Assembly: GCF_001696455.1 (NCBI RefSeq)
Contig: NZ_MAUJ01000001.1
Coordinates: forward strand, 1,488,001 to 1,552,000
Length of the DNA stretch: 64,000 nt
Direction of reading: 5' to 3'
Origin: Pseudoalteromonas luteoviolacea
Lineage (GTDB): Bacteria > Pseudomonadota > Gammaproteobacteria > Enterobacterales > Alteromonadaceae
The first letter of the stretch is position 1, and every line of letters begins with the position of its first letter. Positions 10,531 through 20,228 of the stretch are shown here, in pieces. Made by a program: the position numbers and the translations under genes. The notes below the pieces were generated by a model. It was not told the DNA's origin. It did no database searches and worked only from the letters and a program-made list of their open reading frames with translations.

Positions 10531-11429
10531 GCACAGTAATAGAAGTCAGCGCACTGTCAAAGTCATTTGGCGCAAAACAAGCGTTATCTGATGTCAACTT
10601 CACCATTGAAAAAGGGAACACTGTTGCTCTGGTTGGGCCTAATGGCGCAGGTAAAACCACACTTTTCAGCATCATTTGTGGTTACCTCAAACCTGATCAG
10701 GGTAAAGTTGATATCCTCGGGCATAATCCTCGCAGCCCAGCCTTGTACAACAAATTAAGTGCGCTACCACAAGATGCGCAGCTAGACCCTAAGTTTTCAG
10801 TGGCCAAGCAACTCAGCTTTTATGCCCAATTACAAGGCATGGACAAAAAGTCAGCTTTAGCAGATACCGAGCGAGTCTTAGAGCTCGTCGACTTGTTACA
10901 GGTGGCACAATCCAAAACATCAGAGTTATCCCATGGCATGCGTAAACGAGTATGCATTGCACAGGCCTTATTAGGTAGCCCGGAAATCGTGCTGCTCGAT
11001 GAAGCGACAGCTGGCTTAGACCCCAAAAACGCAAAAGCGATTAGAAACCTCATTGCATCACTCAAAGGTCAAATCACATTTATCTTGAGTTCGCACGACC
11101 TCAGTGAGTTAGAACGTCTTTGCGACACTGTTTTATATTTAGAACAAGGGCAGTTAAGTAGTCATCAAAGTGATTTACACCAAACACAGCAAGGGAGCTA
11201 TATCACTTTGCAAATGCTTAACCTCAATGAGCAAATGCAGGCTCAAATTGCTCAATTGCAAGGGGTGACAAATGTTAAGCAAACTCAGTCTGACGAACTG
11301 GTGATTGAATATACAAAGCACGCTGAACCACTAGATTTGTCACTACTGACTTTAATACATAATAATCAATGGACATATAAGCAAATAGTCAATGGAAGAA
11401 CCTTGGAAAACCAACTATTTGTTGATTAA
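10527..11429 (+). CDS. ABC transporter ATP-binding subunit
   Basis: 300 residues. Walker A GPNGAGKTT, a Q-loop in LPQDAQ, a signature LSHGM (variant of LSGGQ), Walker B IVLLDEA and a switch His in SSHDL are all present. About 80 extra C-terminal residues follow the nucleotide-binding fold, as in drug/polysaccharide ABC-2 exporters. Pairs with the permease it overlaps. No adaptor or periplasmic binding protein is nearby, so export is likelier than import. Confidence 0.93.
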   Translation: MSTVIEVSALSKSFGAKQALSDVNFTIEKGNTVALVGPNGAGKTTLFSIICGYLKPDQGKVDILGHNPRSPALYNKLSALPQDAQLDPKFSVAKQLSFYAQLQGMDKKSALADTERVLELVDLLQVAQSKTSELSHGMRKRVCIAQALLGSPEIVLLDEATAGLDPKNAKAIRNLIASLKGQITFILSSHDLSELERLCDTVLYLEQGQLSSHQSDLHQTQQGSYITLQMLNLNEQMQAQIAQLQGVTNVKQTQSDELVIEYTKHAEPLDLSLLTLIHNNQWTYKQIVNGRTLENQLFVD

Positions 11430-11448
11430 GTATTGAATTAACAAGCAA

Positions 11449-11480
11449 GTACCTCTGCCACTCAGAGGTACATTTTTCTT
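11449..11480 (+). terminator. Terminator after the ABC exporter pair
   Basis: A 9-bp perfect stem GTACCTCTG/CAGAGGTAC with a five-base loop, then ATTTTTCTT. It lies between the ATPase stop and the phosphatase start. Confidence 0.85.
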
Positions 11481-11506
11481 CCCTACCCACAAGCGGAGTA
11501 CCTTCA

Positions 11507-11992
11507 TTGAGAACCTTACGTTTGATCCGCCATGCAAAGTCTAGCTGGAAAGACCCTTCCCTTAGCGACCTAGAAAGGCCTCTCAAGAACAAGGGGGTAA
11601 AACGTGCTTCACAGCTTGCGCAGAGACTCCATTCGCTGCCCGACACGGTGTTTTTTAGTAGCCCAGCAAAACGCGCTCTGGACACAGCCAAAATCATTCA
11701 CCGAACTTGCACACCACAAAGTCCGCTCAATATATACTCTCCTCTGTATACATTTTGTGAGCATGAACTCCTCTTGGCTATTCAAAGCTTCGATGAACGA
11801 GCCCATGACTGCACAGACATTTGTGTTGTCGCTCACAACCCGGCTTTAACACTGCTAACAAACCATCTCTGCGCGACAAATTTTGAAAATATCAGTACTG
11901 CTGGTTATGTTGTCATTCAGAGCACTTCTGATTGTTGGGGCCAATTAAGTGCAACCAACTGCCAATATCAAGACCATCTGTTTATAAGGTAA
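11507..11992 (+). CDS. SixA-like histidine phosphatase
   Basis: 161 residues. Histidine-phosphatase superfamily with the catalytic LIRHAKS (His9). The second active-site His lies in VVAHNPAL. SixA relatives dephosphorylate phosphohistidine on HPt domains or PTS proteins. The start is TTG, preceded by CGGAG; it places RHAKS at the usual distance from the N-terminus and no nearer ATG exists. The size fits SixA (about 160). It stands alone behind a terminator; a link to the HPt-containing kinase 16 kb away is possible but unsupported. Confidence 0.85.
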   Translation: MRTLRLIRHAKSSWKDPSLSDLERPLKNKGVKRASQLAQRLHSLPDTVFFSSPAKRALDTAKIIHRTCTPQSPLNIYSPLYTFCEHELLLAIQSFDERAHDCTDICVVAHNPALTLLTNHLCATNFENISTAGYVVIQSTSDCWGQLSATNCQYQDHLFIR

Positions 11993-12118
11993 GTTTACAG
12001 CGAACTTTATTTATATACCTTGCATCTGTATTATCGCAATGGTGTATTACCAACAACATAAGCTCTAAACATCAGGTAGATACGCATTGTATGAATTACA
12101 CAGAGAAGGTCATTGATT

Positions 12119-12757
12119 ATGAAAACGGCGATTGTCTTGGGGGCTACAGGGCTCATTGGAAAACATGTAATTGCCCAGCTCATACAATGCGATGACATCG
12201 AAAAGATCATTGCGATTACGCGTAGACCCATTGATTTTGGCAATAAAAAAGTCGTCAGTGCACAGGTTTGCTTTGACCAACTCACCGATTATAGCGATGT
12301 ATTTAAAGGCGACCTGCTATTTTCTTGTTTAGGTACCACTAAAAAGCAGGCGGGTTCTATTTCAATGCAACGTACAGTGGATTTTGACTACCAACTTCAA
12401 GCTGCTCAAATTGCAGCTCGCAATAAAGTTCCACACTATTTTCTAGTATCTTCAAGCGGCGCAAATGCGCAAAGTCGCAACCCATATTTGAAAATGAAAG
12501 GGCAGCTCGAAGATGAAATCAGCAAACTCGGTTTTGCTAAGATCTGCATTGTTCAACCCTCACTGCTATTGGGTAAGCGCGATCATTTCCGCCTCGCAGA
12601 AACCCTTGGAGCCTGCATTCTCCCAATTGTGTGCAAAATACCAGGCCTACATAAGTTCAGACCAATTTTTGGAGAACAGGTCGCTATAAAAATGGTCAAG
12701 ATCAGTCAATCACAAACCTATGGTAAAAAGACCTTTAAATTAGACGAGCTTTTTTAG
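12119..12757 (+). CDS. NAD(P)-binding Rossmann oxidoreductase, TIP30/HTATIP2-like
   Basis: 212 residues of an atypical short-chain dehydrogenase. The N-terminal nucleotide loop is LGATGLIGKH. DLLFSCLGTTKKQAGS, FLVSSSGANA (with NPYLKMKG three residues on) and a CIVQPSLLLGKR block match NAD(P)-binding proteins of the HTATIP2 type, with a YLKMK form of the YxxxK motif. The ATG at 12119 was chosen over an in-frame TTG two codons earlier because AAGG lies nine bases before it. Substrate unknown. Confidence 0.85.
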   Translation: MKTAIVLGATGLIGKHVIAQLIQCDDIEKIIAITRRPIDFGNKKVVSAQVCFDQLTDYSDVFKGDLLFSCLGTTKKQAGSISMQRTVDFDYQLQAAQIAARNKVPHYFLVSSSGANAQSRNPYLKMKGQLEDEISKLGFAKICIVQPSLLLGKRDHFRLAETLGACILPIVCKIPGLHKFRPIFGEQVAIKMVKISQSQTYGKKTFKLDELF

Positions 12758-12837
12758 CCTCTACCTAGGGGCATAAGCGCTGATTCACCCTCGCGCATCC
12801 AAAGTGCTAAGTAACCTAAGCAGAAACACATAATACA

Positions 12838-13281
12838 ATGAAAATAAGAGCACTGACTAACCACGATTGGCCCGTAATTTTCGACATCTACGCTAAATCC
12901 AAGCTCGATGAGCTTCAAAATGAATCACAAGATTTTATGCTCGTTCCACTAGAACACGATACTCAGCGACTAACCGAACTAGAAGAGTCAGACGTTTACA
13001 TCTGCGAACATGGCAAAGTCATGGGTTTTGGGGCAATTTTCAAGAATGAAATTCGTGCTTTATTTGTCCACCCGAACTACCGAGGTTGCGGTGTGGGACA
13101 AACCCTTCTTGAAAAACTACAAAGCGTGGGACAGCGCACTATCAGTCTGAATGTTGCCAACTCAAACTCGACGGCGATAAACTTGTATGTTAAGAACGGT
13201 TTTCGCTTCGAAAAGGAATTTACCGCAAACTATCATGGTATACCTGTTAAAGCTAGCACAATGACAAAGCGCTTGAGCTAG
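12838..13281 (+). CDS. GNAT family N-acetyltransferase
   Basis: 147 residues with the GNAT fold in order. The acetyl-CoA pyrophosphate loop is HPNYRGCGVGQTLL (R/Q-x-x-G-x-G/A type), and a SLNVANSNSTAINLYVKNGF block forms the motif B region. The N-terminal half defines the acceptor pocket and resembles small-molecule or peptide acetyltransferases, but the substrate cannot be read. Stand-alone gene, with a shared terminator between it and the convergent lipoprotein gene. Confidence 0.88.
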   Translation: MKIRALTNHDWPVIFDIYAKSKLDELQNESQDFMLVPLEHDTQRLTELEESDVYICEHGKVMGFGAIFKNEIRALFVHPNYRGCGVGQTLLEKLQSVGQRTISLNVANSNSTAINLYVKNGFRFEKEFTANYHGIPVKASTMTKRLS

Positions 13282-13286
13282 CACTT

Positions 13287-13305
13287 TCCCCGCTATTTCG
13301 CGGGG
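13287..13305. terminator. Bidirectional terminator
   Basis: CCCCGC and GCGGGG arms around a short TATTTC loop sit between the convergent acetyltransferase and lipoprotein genes. It overlaps the last codons of the minus-strand gene. Confidence 0.6.
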
Positions 13306-13679
13306 CTAAAATCTTTAACGTAACCCGCACATGTACACTGAACTTCCCTTCCTTTGACCTTAATACGCCAATTGAGTTTGGTATCAGATGCCAAAGTATC
13401 TGCATTGAATCGGTGGGTTTGATTTCTTAAACATGCATTAAACTCTTGCTGTGAGTAGGCTTGAGAGTCCTTTAAAGTGGGATAGCCAGACTCTACACAC
13501 GCTCCGACAACGTATTTTGACGCATTGAGCATCAGACTACTTACCTGTGAATCATCAAGCTTATTCGCTGGTTGCTCTGAGATATGCTGCTCATTTTGAT
13601 TGCCGCCGCACGCCACCAAGGGCACAAAGCTCAATGCAATGAGATAGAAACAAATTGAAGTAATGGGTTTGCCTTTCAT
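13293..13679 (-). CDS. Small lipoprotein of unknown function
   Basis: 128 residues. The signal peptide ends in LVAC (Cys24), followed by a polar linker. The mature domain has several Cys residues (GACVESGYP, FNACLRN and CTC near the end), suggesting disulfides in the periplasm. No family was recognised. SD GGAG precedes the ATG. Confidence 0.75.
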   Translation of the reverse strand: MKGKPITSICFYLIALSFVPLVACGGNQNEQHISEQPANKLDDSQVSSLMLNASKYVVGACVESGYPTLKDSQAYSQQEFNACLRNQTHRFNADTLASDTKLNWRIKVKGREVQCTCAGYVKDFSPAK

Positions 13680-13883
13680 ACGTTTTACTCGCTCCTTGTG
13701 ACTGATTCAAGCTTAGAGCAAATAGATAAAGTTGCCTTTAAATCTATTCATCTAAGTTAACTTGTACCGAATAAAATACTATTTATCATGTAAATCATTC
13801 GATTCACTCCAACTGTTGCTTACGGTATACTAGTACCCAAACCCATCAGTAATGCCAATACTAACATTCATTTAGAGAGTAGC

Positions 13884-15584
13884 ATGACCAGTAACGCCTC
13901 AAAAAATACCCTTATTCAAGAGTTAAAATCTATCGTTGGAAATAGCTTTGTACTTACTGACGAAACCAAAAAACAACCCTATACAAAAGGGTTTAGATTT
14001 GGCTCGGGAGAGGCACTCGCGGTCATTAGACCTGCTACCCTGTTCGAAATATGGCAGGCGCTTGAAGCATGCGTTGCTGCGGATGTTATCGTCATCATGC
14101 AGGCAGCTAATACTGGTTTAACTGGTGGTTCAACACCTGATGGTAAAGACTATGACCGCCCGATTGTGATCATCAGTACCATGCGCATTGATGATATTCA
14201 GCTAATTGATAATGCTAAGCAAATTGTTGGCCTAGCTGGCAGCACGTTATTCGGCCTTGAGGATACACTTGCGCCACATGGTCGTGAGCCTCATTCTGTG
14301 ATCGGTTCATCCTGTATTGGCGCTTCAATCGTTGGGGGCATTTGCAATAACTCAGGTGGCGCACTGGTTCAACGTGGGCCTGCGTACACAGAGATGTCTT
14401 TATTTGCGCAAATAGACGAGCAAGGCAATTTGTCTTTGGTCAATAATCTCGGTATCAATCTAGGTGACTCGCCGAAAGAGATCCTGACCAATCTACAAAA
14501 CAAAAACTACACCGATGCTGACGTGCACTTTCCTGAGCTCAGAGCGTCTGACGATGAGTATCACGAACGTGTACGCGACGTCGATGCCGATACCCCTTCT
14601 CGCTTCAATAATGATGGCCGCAGACTGTATGAATCTTCGGGCTGTGCCGGTAAATTAGCGGTATTTGCCGTACGAATTGACACCTACCCTGTGCCTGAGA
14701 AGCATCAAGTCTTTTATGTTGGCACCAATGATCCGGCTGTTCTAGCTAAAATTAGACGGGATATTTTATCAAAGTTCGAAAACTTACCTGTATCAGGCGA
14801 GTACCTACATAGAGATTGCTATGACGCCTCTAAAAAATACGGTAAAGATACTTTCCTTGTGATCGATAAGCTGGGCTCAAAATACATTCCGAAAATGTTC
14901 GCGATGAAGCGAACTGTCGATCGTATCGCTGAAAACTTTAAGTTTTTACCCAATAAGTTTTCCGATCGCATCATGCAGTATTTAAGCTGTTTGTGGCCAA
15001 ACCACCTGCCAAAGCGCATGGAGGAATACAGAGATCACTATGAACACCACTGGATTGTTGAAATGAGCAATGCAGGTGTAGCTGAAGCTAAAACCTATTT
15101 TGACGAATTTTTCAAAAGCCATGACGGCAGCTATTTCGAATGTACTGAAGACGAAGGTGAGAAGGCAATTTTACACCGTTTTGTAGCTGGTGGCGCTATC
15201 GGCCGCATGCAAACCATGAATAGCAAAGAAATGGGGGCAATCATGACCATTGATGTGGCTTTCCCTCGTAACGAGCAAGATTGGTTTGAACAACTTCCGC
15301 CAGAAATTGATAACCAAATAGCCGTTAAACTTTATTACGGTCACCTATTTTGCCACGTGATGCATCAAAACTACATCATGAAGCCTGGTGTTGATGCTAA
15401 AGCAGTGAAGAGCAAAATTCTTAAAACGTTTGACGAACGCGGTGCTGAATACCCTGCAGAACATAATGTTGGACATGAATATTTTGCAAAAGATGCGCTT
15501 AAATCGTTTTATAAAGAATTAGACCCTACCAACTCATTTAACCCAGGTATTGGTAAAACAAGTAAATGCAAGCATTGGCACTAA
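13884..15584 (+). CDS. dld: Quinone-dependent D-lactate dehydrogenase
   Basis: 566 residues, near the 571 of E. coli Dld. FAD-linked, peripheral membrane enzyme that oxidises D-lactate to pyruvate and feeds electrons to the quinone pool. The FAD-binding (PCMH-type) domain holds the blocks AANTGLTGGSTP and SCIGASIVGGICNNSGGALV. The Dld-type membrane-binding domain with many basic residues lies in the middle (around residues 330-400). A His-rich stretch (YGHLFCHVMHQNY) and AEHNVGHEY lie near the C terminus. Single gene with SD AGAG; no lactate permease nearby. Confidence 0.95.
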   Translation: MTSNASKNTLIQELKSIVGNSFVLTDETKKQPYTKGFRFGSGEALAVIRPATLFEIWQALEACVAADVIVIMQAANTGLTGGSTPDGKDYDRPIVIISTMRIDDIQLIDNAKQIVGLAGSTLFGLEDTLAPHGREPHSVIGSSCIGASIVGGICNNSGGALVQRGPAYTEMSLFAQIDEQGNLSLVNNLGINLGDSPKEILTNLQNKNYTDADVHFPELRASDDEYHERVRDVDADTPSRFNNDGRRLYESSGCAGKLAVFAVRIDTYPVPEKHQVFYVGTNDPAVLAKIRRDILSKFENLPVSGEYLHRDCYDASKKYGKDTFLVIDKLGSKYIPKMFAMKRTVDRIAENFKFLPNKFSDRIMQYLSCLWPNHLPKRMEEYRDHYEHHWIVEMSNAGVAEAKTYFDEFFKSHDGSYFECTEDEGEKAILHRFVAGGAIGRMQTMNSKEMGAIMTIDVAFPRNEQDWFEQLPPEIDNQIAVKLYYGHLFCHVMHQNYIMKPGVDAKAVKSKILKTFDERGAEYPAEHNVGHEYFAKDALKSFYKELDPTNSFNPGIGKTSKCKHWH

Positions 15585-15605
15585 CCCGCTGATTAATTGC
15601 TTTAT

Positions 15606-15645
15606 TGTGTCTTATCGCTCATGGTTTACTGAGTGATAAGACACA
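15606..15645 (+). other. Long hairpin after dld
   Basis: Arms TGTGTCTTATCGCTCA and TGAGTGATAAGACACA pair with one mismatch around an eight-base loop, 21 bases after the dld stop. There is no T tract, so it may be a 3'-end stabiliser or a Rho-assisted end. Confidence 0.55.
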
Positions 15646-15776
15646 GTTGGCTGTTGGTGCCATTTTCGAGTTAAAACCCCAATTATTCGCGACAAATAAA
15701 AATTTTTATATAATCTATTTGAAACATTTTTGATACACTATAACACTATTAAAAATATTCAAGTGTTGTAATACCT

Positions 15777-16721
15777 ATGAACTATCCTTTCAAAGCAAGT
15801 GCTGTCGCACTTTGCGCTCTGCTTACCTCTGCCTGTAATGCCACAAATCCAAGTAACGAGCACACACAAACTAAAAGTAATTTGCGCGTTGTCACTTGGA
15901 ATATTGAACATTTAGCGGCTGATAATACCGCAGGCTGTAGACCAAGAACTGAAAAGGAGCTAGCCGAGTTACAATCTTACGCCAAATCACTAAATGCAGA
16001 TGTAATTGCATTTCAAGAAGTTGGTTCAGTGAAAGCGCTTGAAACCGTATTAGATCCACAAAAGTGGCAACTAATTATTTCTAACCGTGCTGATAGCCCT
16101 AGCTATACGTGTCGTGGCAATGGTTTAACTTCCACTCAGCAAAAAGTGGCCTTTGCCGTTAAGAAAAACCTGCCTGTTGAAAAAGTTGTACAGCATAAAC
16201 AGTTTTCAGATTTAAAGATGGGCTTGAGAAGTGCACTTGAAGTTCAGCTTAATTATCATGGCGAAACACTGAGCCTGCTCAATGTACATCTAAAGAGTGG
16301 CTGTTTCGTGGATGATTATCGCCGCTCAGACAAAGATTCGTGTAAGCTCTTAGCAAAACAAGTCCCATTGTTAGACAAGTGGGTTGAAGACAAAAGTAAC
16401 GCCAAGGCACCATTTATTGTGCTCGGTGATTTTAACCATAGGCTTTCAGCACCATATAACCGCTTCAGCCGTGACCTTAACCATCCGAATGGTTTGGCTG
16501 ATAAAGCGCCTAACGACGTGACAAAATCAACATTATTTAATGCAAACTTAATGCTGACGGGCTGCCACCCATACTATCCAGCTCCCATTGACCATGTCTT
16601 AGTTTCTAAAACCTTAAAATCAGACTATGTACAAAATAGTGCTCAATTCCACTACTTTGATAACATGGAACCAAAGAAAATGCTGAGCGACCACTGCGCA
16701 CTCAGTATTGACTTAAAATAA
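15777..16721 (+). CDS. Endonuclease/exonuclease/phosphatase-fold lipoprotein
   Basis: 314 residues. Signal peptide with lipobox TSAC (Cys20). The EEP (DNase I/sphingomyelinase-like) active-site set is all present: WNIEHL (Asn), FQEVG (metal-binding Glu), LNVHLKSGC (His), LGDFNHR (Asp/Asn) and SDHCAL (Asp/His). The substrate could be DNA, a phosphoester or a lipid headgroup in the periplasm or outside the cell; the sequence does not decide. Convergent with a serine-hydrolase gene across a hairpin. Confidence 0.88.
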   Translation: MNYPFKASAVALCALLTSACNATNPSNEHTQTKSNLRVVTWNIEHLAADNTAGCRPRTEKELAELQSYAKSLNADVIAFQEVGSVKALETVLDPQKWQLIISNRADSPSYTCRGNGLTSTQQKVAFAVKKNLPVEKVVQHKQFSDLKMGLRSALEVQLNYHGETLSLLNVHLKSGCFVDDYRRSDKDSCKLLAKQVPLLDKWVEDKSNAKAPFIVLGDFNHRLSAPYNRFSRDLNHPNGLADKAPNDVTKSTLFNANLMLTGCHPYYPAPIDHVLVSKTLKSDYVQNSAQFHYFDNMEPKKMLSDHCALSIDLK

Positions 16722-16730
16722 GCGCAAGTA

Positions 16731-16768
16731 GCACCTAGCCATACACTCTATTTTGTAAAGCTAGGTGC
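16731..16768. terminator. Bidirectional hairpin between convergent genes
   Basis: GCACCTAGC and GCTAGGTGC form a perfect 9-bp stem with a 20-base loop between the EEP lipoprotein and the serine-hydrolase gene. Confidence 0.5.
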
Positions 16769-16777
16769 CATCAAATC

Positions 16778-18121
16778 TTACTTTTCCAACTGTTTAATCA
16801 CATCTACAACCGCTTTAAACAAGCGTTTGTTTGCCAGCCCAATGCTCTGATTTACGATCGAGCCATAAGCGCCAAATCGAGCAACGACCAGCTGCTTTGA
16901 AGGAATAATAACAACATATTGACCACGATGACCTCGTAATGACACCGTGTCTTGTGGCAAAGATGGTAACCAAATGCCAAGGTCATTTAACCATAATTGA
17001 CCGCCATAATGATCAACCACACCCGCTCCCATCATCACCTCATTTATCCATTCTTGAGAGACGATTTGTTTGCCATTCCACTTACCTTGTTGAATGAACA
17101 GCTGCCCTACTTTTAACCAGTCATGAACACTCAAGAACATTCTCGCGCCACCACGCAGGTTTCCAGCCTCATCAAACTCAGCTATTGCGTTGTTTATCCC
17201 AAGAGGCGCAAACAGATGGGACTGATATAAATCATTCAATGATTGAATATCACCACCAGCGGCCTCTTTTACGACATCACTCAGTAACTGAGTTGTGCCT
17301 GTTGCATACTCAAACTTAGTCCCTGGTGTGTAGTCTGTAGGGAGTTTTGATACATAGTTTACTGAATCTCCCGTGTGATACCACATAGGAGCAAGGTCCT
17401 CATAACCGTGTATGTCTGGTGTTTCCGCCCATTTCACACCTGAACTCATATTAAGTAAGTTTTTAACAGACATTGAATGTTCGCCAAAGCTAACTTGCTG
17501 GTCTAACGTCAACTTCCCTTGTCGCTCCAAAACCCCAGTCAGTAACCCCGTCAAAGTCTTTGCCATCGACCAGCTCAACATTCGGGTATTGCCTGAGTGA
17601 TGGGCGTCATACTGCTCAGCGACAAGCTTTCCTTGGTGCATTACGGCAACGGCAAATGTATTGTCACTCCACGTATAGTCGAGGTGATTTTTGGCAAAAA
17701 ACTTATCTAAAGAAACGTCATGACGAATGGCTTTTTGCAATGGTGTACTCGGTTGCTCTTTTGGTAATCGTAAGTCTTGCGTTTGAGCATGCAATTGTGA
17801 AGGCGTCAACTCATGGAGTAAGGTACATCCAAGGCCCTGTCTAAATACCGAGGTGCGGGAGAGATCCTGACCATCGACTTCAGCGGTTATCGAAATATGC
17901 TTTTTGGTGGGATCAATATCGAGACTGTAAGTACTGGGCAATGCACCCAGTGCCTCCGGTATGACCCGTTGCTTTATAAAGTCTATAGGCTCATCTGATA
18001 TAAAATGCCGAGAACATAATTGGTTTGCGCTGTATCCTAACAAGACATTAGGGTCTGTATTACAGCCACTCAGTGTTAAAGTAGATGCAATACAACTCAA
18101 TGCCAATACTGTGTTTTTCAT
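16778..18121 (-). CDS. Serine hydrolase, beta-lactamase/esterase class C fold, lipoprotein
   Basis: 447 residues. Lipobox LSGC (Cys20). The nucleophile motif S-x-x-K is SMAK (Ser185, Lys188), followed by a YATGT region in the usual Y-x-N place and HRGQY near the C terminus. This is the penicillin-binding-protein-like family that includes esterases, D-aminopeptidases and 6-aminohexanoate hydrolases. True beta-lactamase action is not implied. SD AAGGAAT. Lies 75 bases downstream of the MATE gene on the same strand, so possibly co-transcribed. Confidence 0.88.
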   Translation of the reverse strand: MKNTVLALSCIASTLTLSGCNTDPNVLLGYSANQLCSRHFISDEPIDFIKQRVIPEALGALPSTYSLDIDPTKKHISITAEVDGQDLSRTSVFRQGLGCTLLHELTPSQLHAQTQDLRLPKEQPSTPLQKAIRHDVSLDKFFAKNHLDYTWSDNTFAVAVMHQGKLVAEQYDAHHSGNTRMLSWSMAKTLTGLLTGVLERQGKLTLDQQVSFGEHSMSVKNLLNMSSGVKWAETPDIHGYEDLAPMWYHTGDSVNYVSKLPTDYTPGTKFEYATGTTQLLSDVVKEAAGGDIQSLNDLYQSHLFAPLGINNAIAEFDEAGNLRGGARMFLSVHDWLKVGQLFIQQGKWNGKQIVSQEWINEVMMGAGVVDHYGGQLWLNDLGIWLPSLPQDTVSLRGHRGQYVVIIPSKQLVVARFGAYGSIVNQSIGLANKRLFKAVVDVIKQLEK

Positions 18122-18196
18122 ATTTATTCCTTTTGTTATTGTCGAATTTTATGACGAATAACTAAACAATAAATACAAGAAAACCTATCTCGAAAA

Positions 18197-19636
18197 CTAG
18201 CTCAGCACAGCCTTTTTCTGCACTGATAGTGTTTCGTTTTTCTTCGCGCTATACAGCACTAAGCACGCACCTAATATAAAGTTAGATAAGGTCAAGCCCC
18301 AAACGATCCCATGAAAGCCAGCCACCGCGGCACCGATATATGCACTTGGTACAGAGAGTACAAAGAGTCTCACAATACTGAAATTAAGCGCCACTCCACT
18401 GCGACCTATCGCATTACAACAACTGATATAGAGCATCACCGCAGCAAGCGCAATGTATGAGATAGGCAACACTGAAACCGCAAAGTTTATCGCATTTTTC
18501 ACCTCTGATTGTTTACAAAAACCAACGCTGAGCATATCTGCCCCTAAGAATAGCAACGTAGCAATAACAAGCTGCCACGCAACACATGCAACGACAGCCA
18601 GTTTCATCCCTCTTCTTACTCTCAGTGCTTTCTTTGCCTCCCAGTTTTGACCAACAAATATAGGAAGTGAAGTCGTTAAAACCATTGGCAACAGCAAGGC
18701 AATTGGCTCCAATCGCATCACTACCCCGTATGCAGCTACGGCATCACTACCTTGGGTAGACACGATCCCCATTAACAATGACTGGGCGATAGGGGTAAGT
18801 AATTGCATTGCAACTACCGGCAGCAGCAAACGAATCAAACAGCGGAACGCTTGGCGACTTTGTTGTGACAGTAAATTTACTTTTACTGAAATATTTTCTT
18901 TGACGATGAGTAAATACAGGGCATAAACACAACCGATACACGCAGCTATTAGGTGAGCAATACCTAACTTTTCTAGCCCATTGAGCGACACACTATGTGC
19001 AACGGGAGAAAACAGCAAAGCACTGATAGAAGTTTGAGCAACAGAAAACGTGACAAGCAGCCAAGCAGCTGCACGCATATTGCCAAATGCGCGTAACACA
19101 CCAAAAACCACCATAATGATGAAAAACAGCACCACTGCGCTCAAACGATACTGCATATATGTTTTTAATGTCGGCCAGACCTTCATCTGTTGCACAGAAG
19201 TTTCGTCAAACCCCAATAGATTCAGTATTGGTAGCAAATTCAACCAGAGAATTAAAGCTAATAAAGCACCAACAATCGCTGTAAAAATCAAGCTTACCGC
19301 AGCGAGTTCTTCTACCTTACGCGCTTGAGTCAATCGAGTTGCAACCACAATTCCCAACCCAATTGCAAACGCGAATAAGGTAGCTTGTATCGGCAGTGTG
19401 AAACTCATGGCCGTTAGCTGTTCCACCCCCAAGCGAGATGCAAAATAAAGCTCAATTAAGTCAGCGCCAAATAAAGCCATAATTGCAAATAGCATGGGCG
19501 CGGTGAGCTGACCTAACACCGCGCTTGTGGACCCAGTTAAAATCCAGCGTTTACGCACTGCTCGTGCACGTTGCTTTTGGCATGTTACATTTGAAGAAAC
19601 GGCATCATCTGAAGTTTGGTATTTTGTACTTGTCAT
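18197..19636 (-). CDS. MATE-family multidrug efflux protein
   Basis: 479 residues with about 12 hydrophobic helices in two similar halves. Halves begin with GQLTAPMLFAIMALFGADLI and, in the second, LLLPVVAMQLLTPIAQSLL, typical of multidrug and toxic-compound extrusion antiporters. A 50-residue basic N-terminal extension precedes the first helix, longer than in NorM. Upstream, toward 19720, lie two direct repeats that may be an operator. Confidence 0.88.
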   Translation of the reverse strand: MTSTKYQTSDDAVSSNVTCQKQRARAVRKRWILTGSTSAVLGQLTAPMLFAIMALFGADLIELYFASRLGVEQLTAMSFTLPIQATLFAFAIGLGIVVATRLTQARKVEELAAVSLIFTAIVGALLALILWLNLLPILNLLGFDETSVQQMKVWPTLKTYMQYRLSAVVLFFIIMVVFGVLRAFGNMRAAAWLLVTFSVAQTSISALLFSPVAHSVSLNGLEKLGIAHLIAACIGCVYALYLLIVKENISVKVNLLSQQSRQAFRCLIRLLLPVVAMQLLTPIAQSLLMGIVSTQGSDAVAAYGVVMRLEPIALLLPMVLTTSLPIFVGQNWEAKKALRVRRGMKLAVVACVAWQLVIATLLFLGADMLSVGFCKQSEVKNAINFAVSVLPISYIALAAVMLYISCCNAIGRSGVALNFSIVRLFVLSVPSAYIGAAVAGFHGIVWGLTLSNFILGACLVLYSAKKNETLSVQKKAVLS

Positions 19637-19687
19637 ATTGCGTGGTTTACTCCTTGGTGTTAAACCATTTTATTGTTATTCCAAGCA

Positions 19688-19720
19688 TGTTCTATAAAGC
19701 ACAGACCCGTGTTCTATAAA
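19688..19720. promoter_or_regulatory. Direct repeat TGTTCTATAAA, candidate operator of the MATE gene
   Basis: TGTTCTATAAA occurs at 19688-19698 and again at 19710-19720. The period is 22 bp, two helical turns, 52 bases upstream of the MATE start. Exact repetition and helical phasing suggest a regulator site; the regulator is not in the window. Confidence 0.4.
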
Positions 19721-19933
19721 AGAGTTCCATCGGTATTTTATGTACTCGACCAATCCCCGAGTAAACAAGATAAGCCACAAATTACACTTAATTAGTAAGC
19801 AAATGTGAATGCGATAAATATGCTGATTTTATGTACAAATTCATTATTTAAAATTCAGCCAAAGTAACGACTTTCAAGAAGCCCGTAAAGCCGTCATAAT
19901 TACCTCTGATACGTAGCAAAGTAAGTAATTCAT

Positions 19934-20131
19934 ATGGGTCAAAAATCGACCGAAAAACAGGTAAATGTTGCCTCACCTTGTATTCGAAATTGTTGCTTAG
20001 ACGATAAGGATATATGTGTGGGTTGCCTTCGCCATATCGATGAAATCGTTGGATGGGGCAGCAAAAGTCCGCAAGAGAAGTTAGATATTCTGGCTAAATG
20101 CGAGTCCAGAAAACAAACCAAACAGAAATAA
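19934..20131 (+). CDS. DUF1289 family protein
   Basis: 65 residues. The core SPCIRNCCLDDKDICVGC followed by IDEIVGWGSKSPQEK is the DUF1289 signature, with four clustered Cys able to bind a metal. Small cytoplasmic proteins of this family are often fused or adjacent to redox genes; their role is not established. Confidence 0.9.
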   Translation: MGQKSTEKQVNVASPCIRNCCLDDKDICVGCLRHIDEIVGWGSKSPQEKLDILAKCESRKQTKQK

Positions 20132-20228
20132 AGGGGCATACCAAAACTTTACCTCTTTACTCATAGCTCTACCCGCTCTCAATCTTTAAAAAAACCTACT
20201 CTACACTCAATAACCCTTAAGGATATCA

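Noticed and set aside
15606..15645. Intrinsic terminator after dld
   Set aside because: The stem is strong but no T tract follows, so it is listed only as a hairpin.
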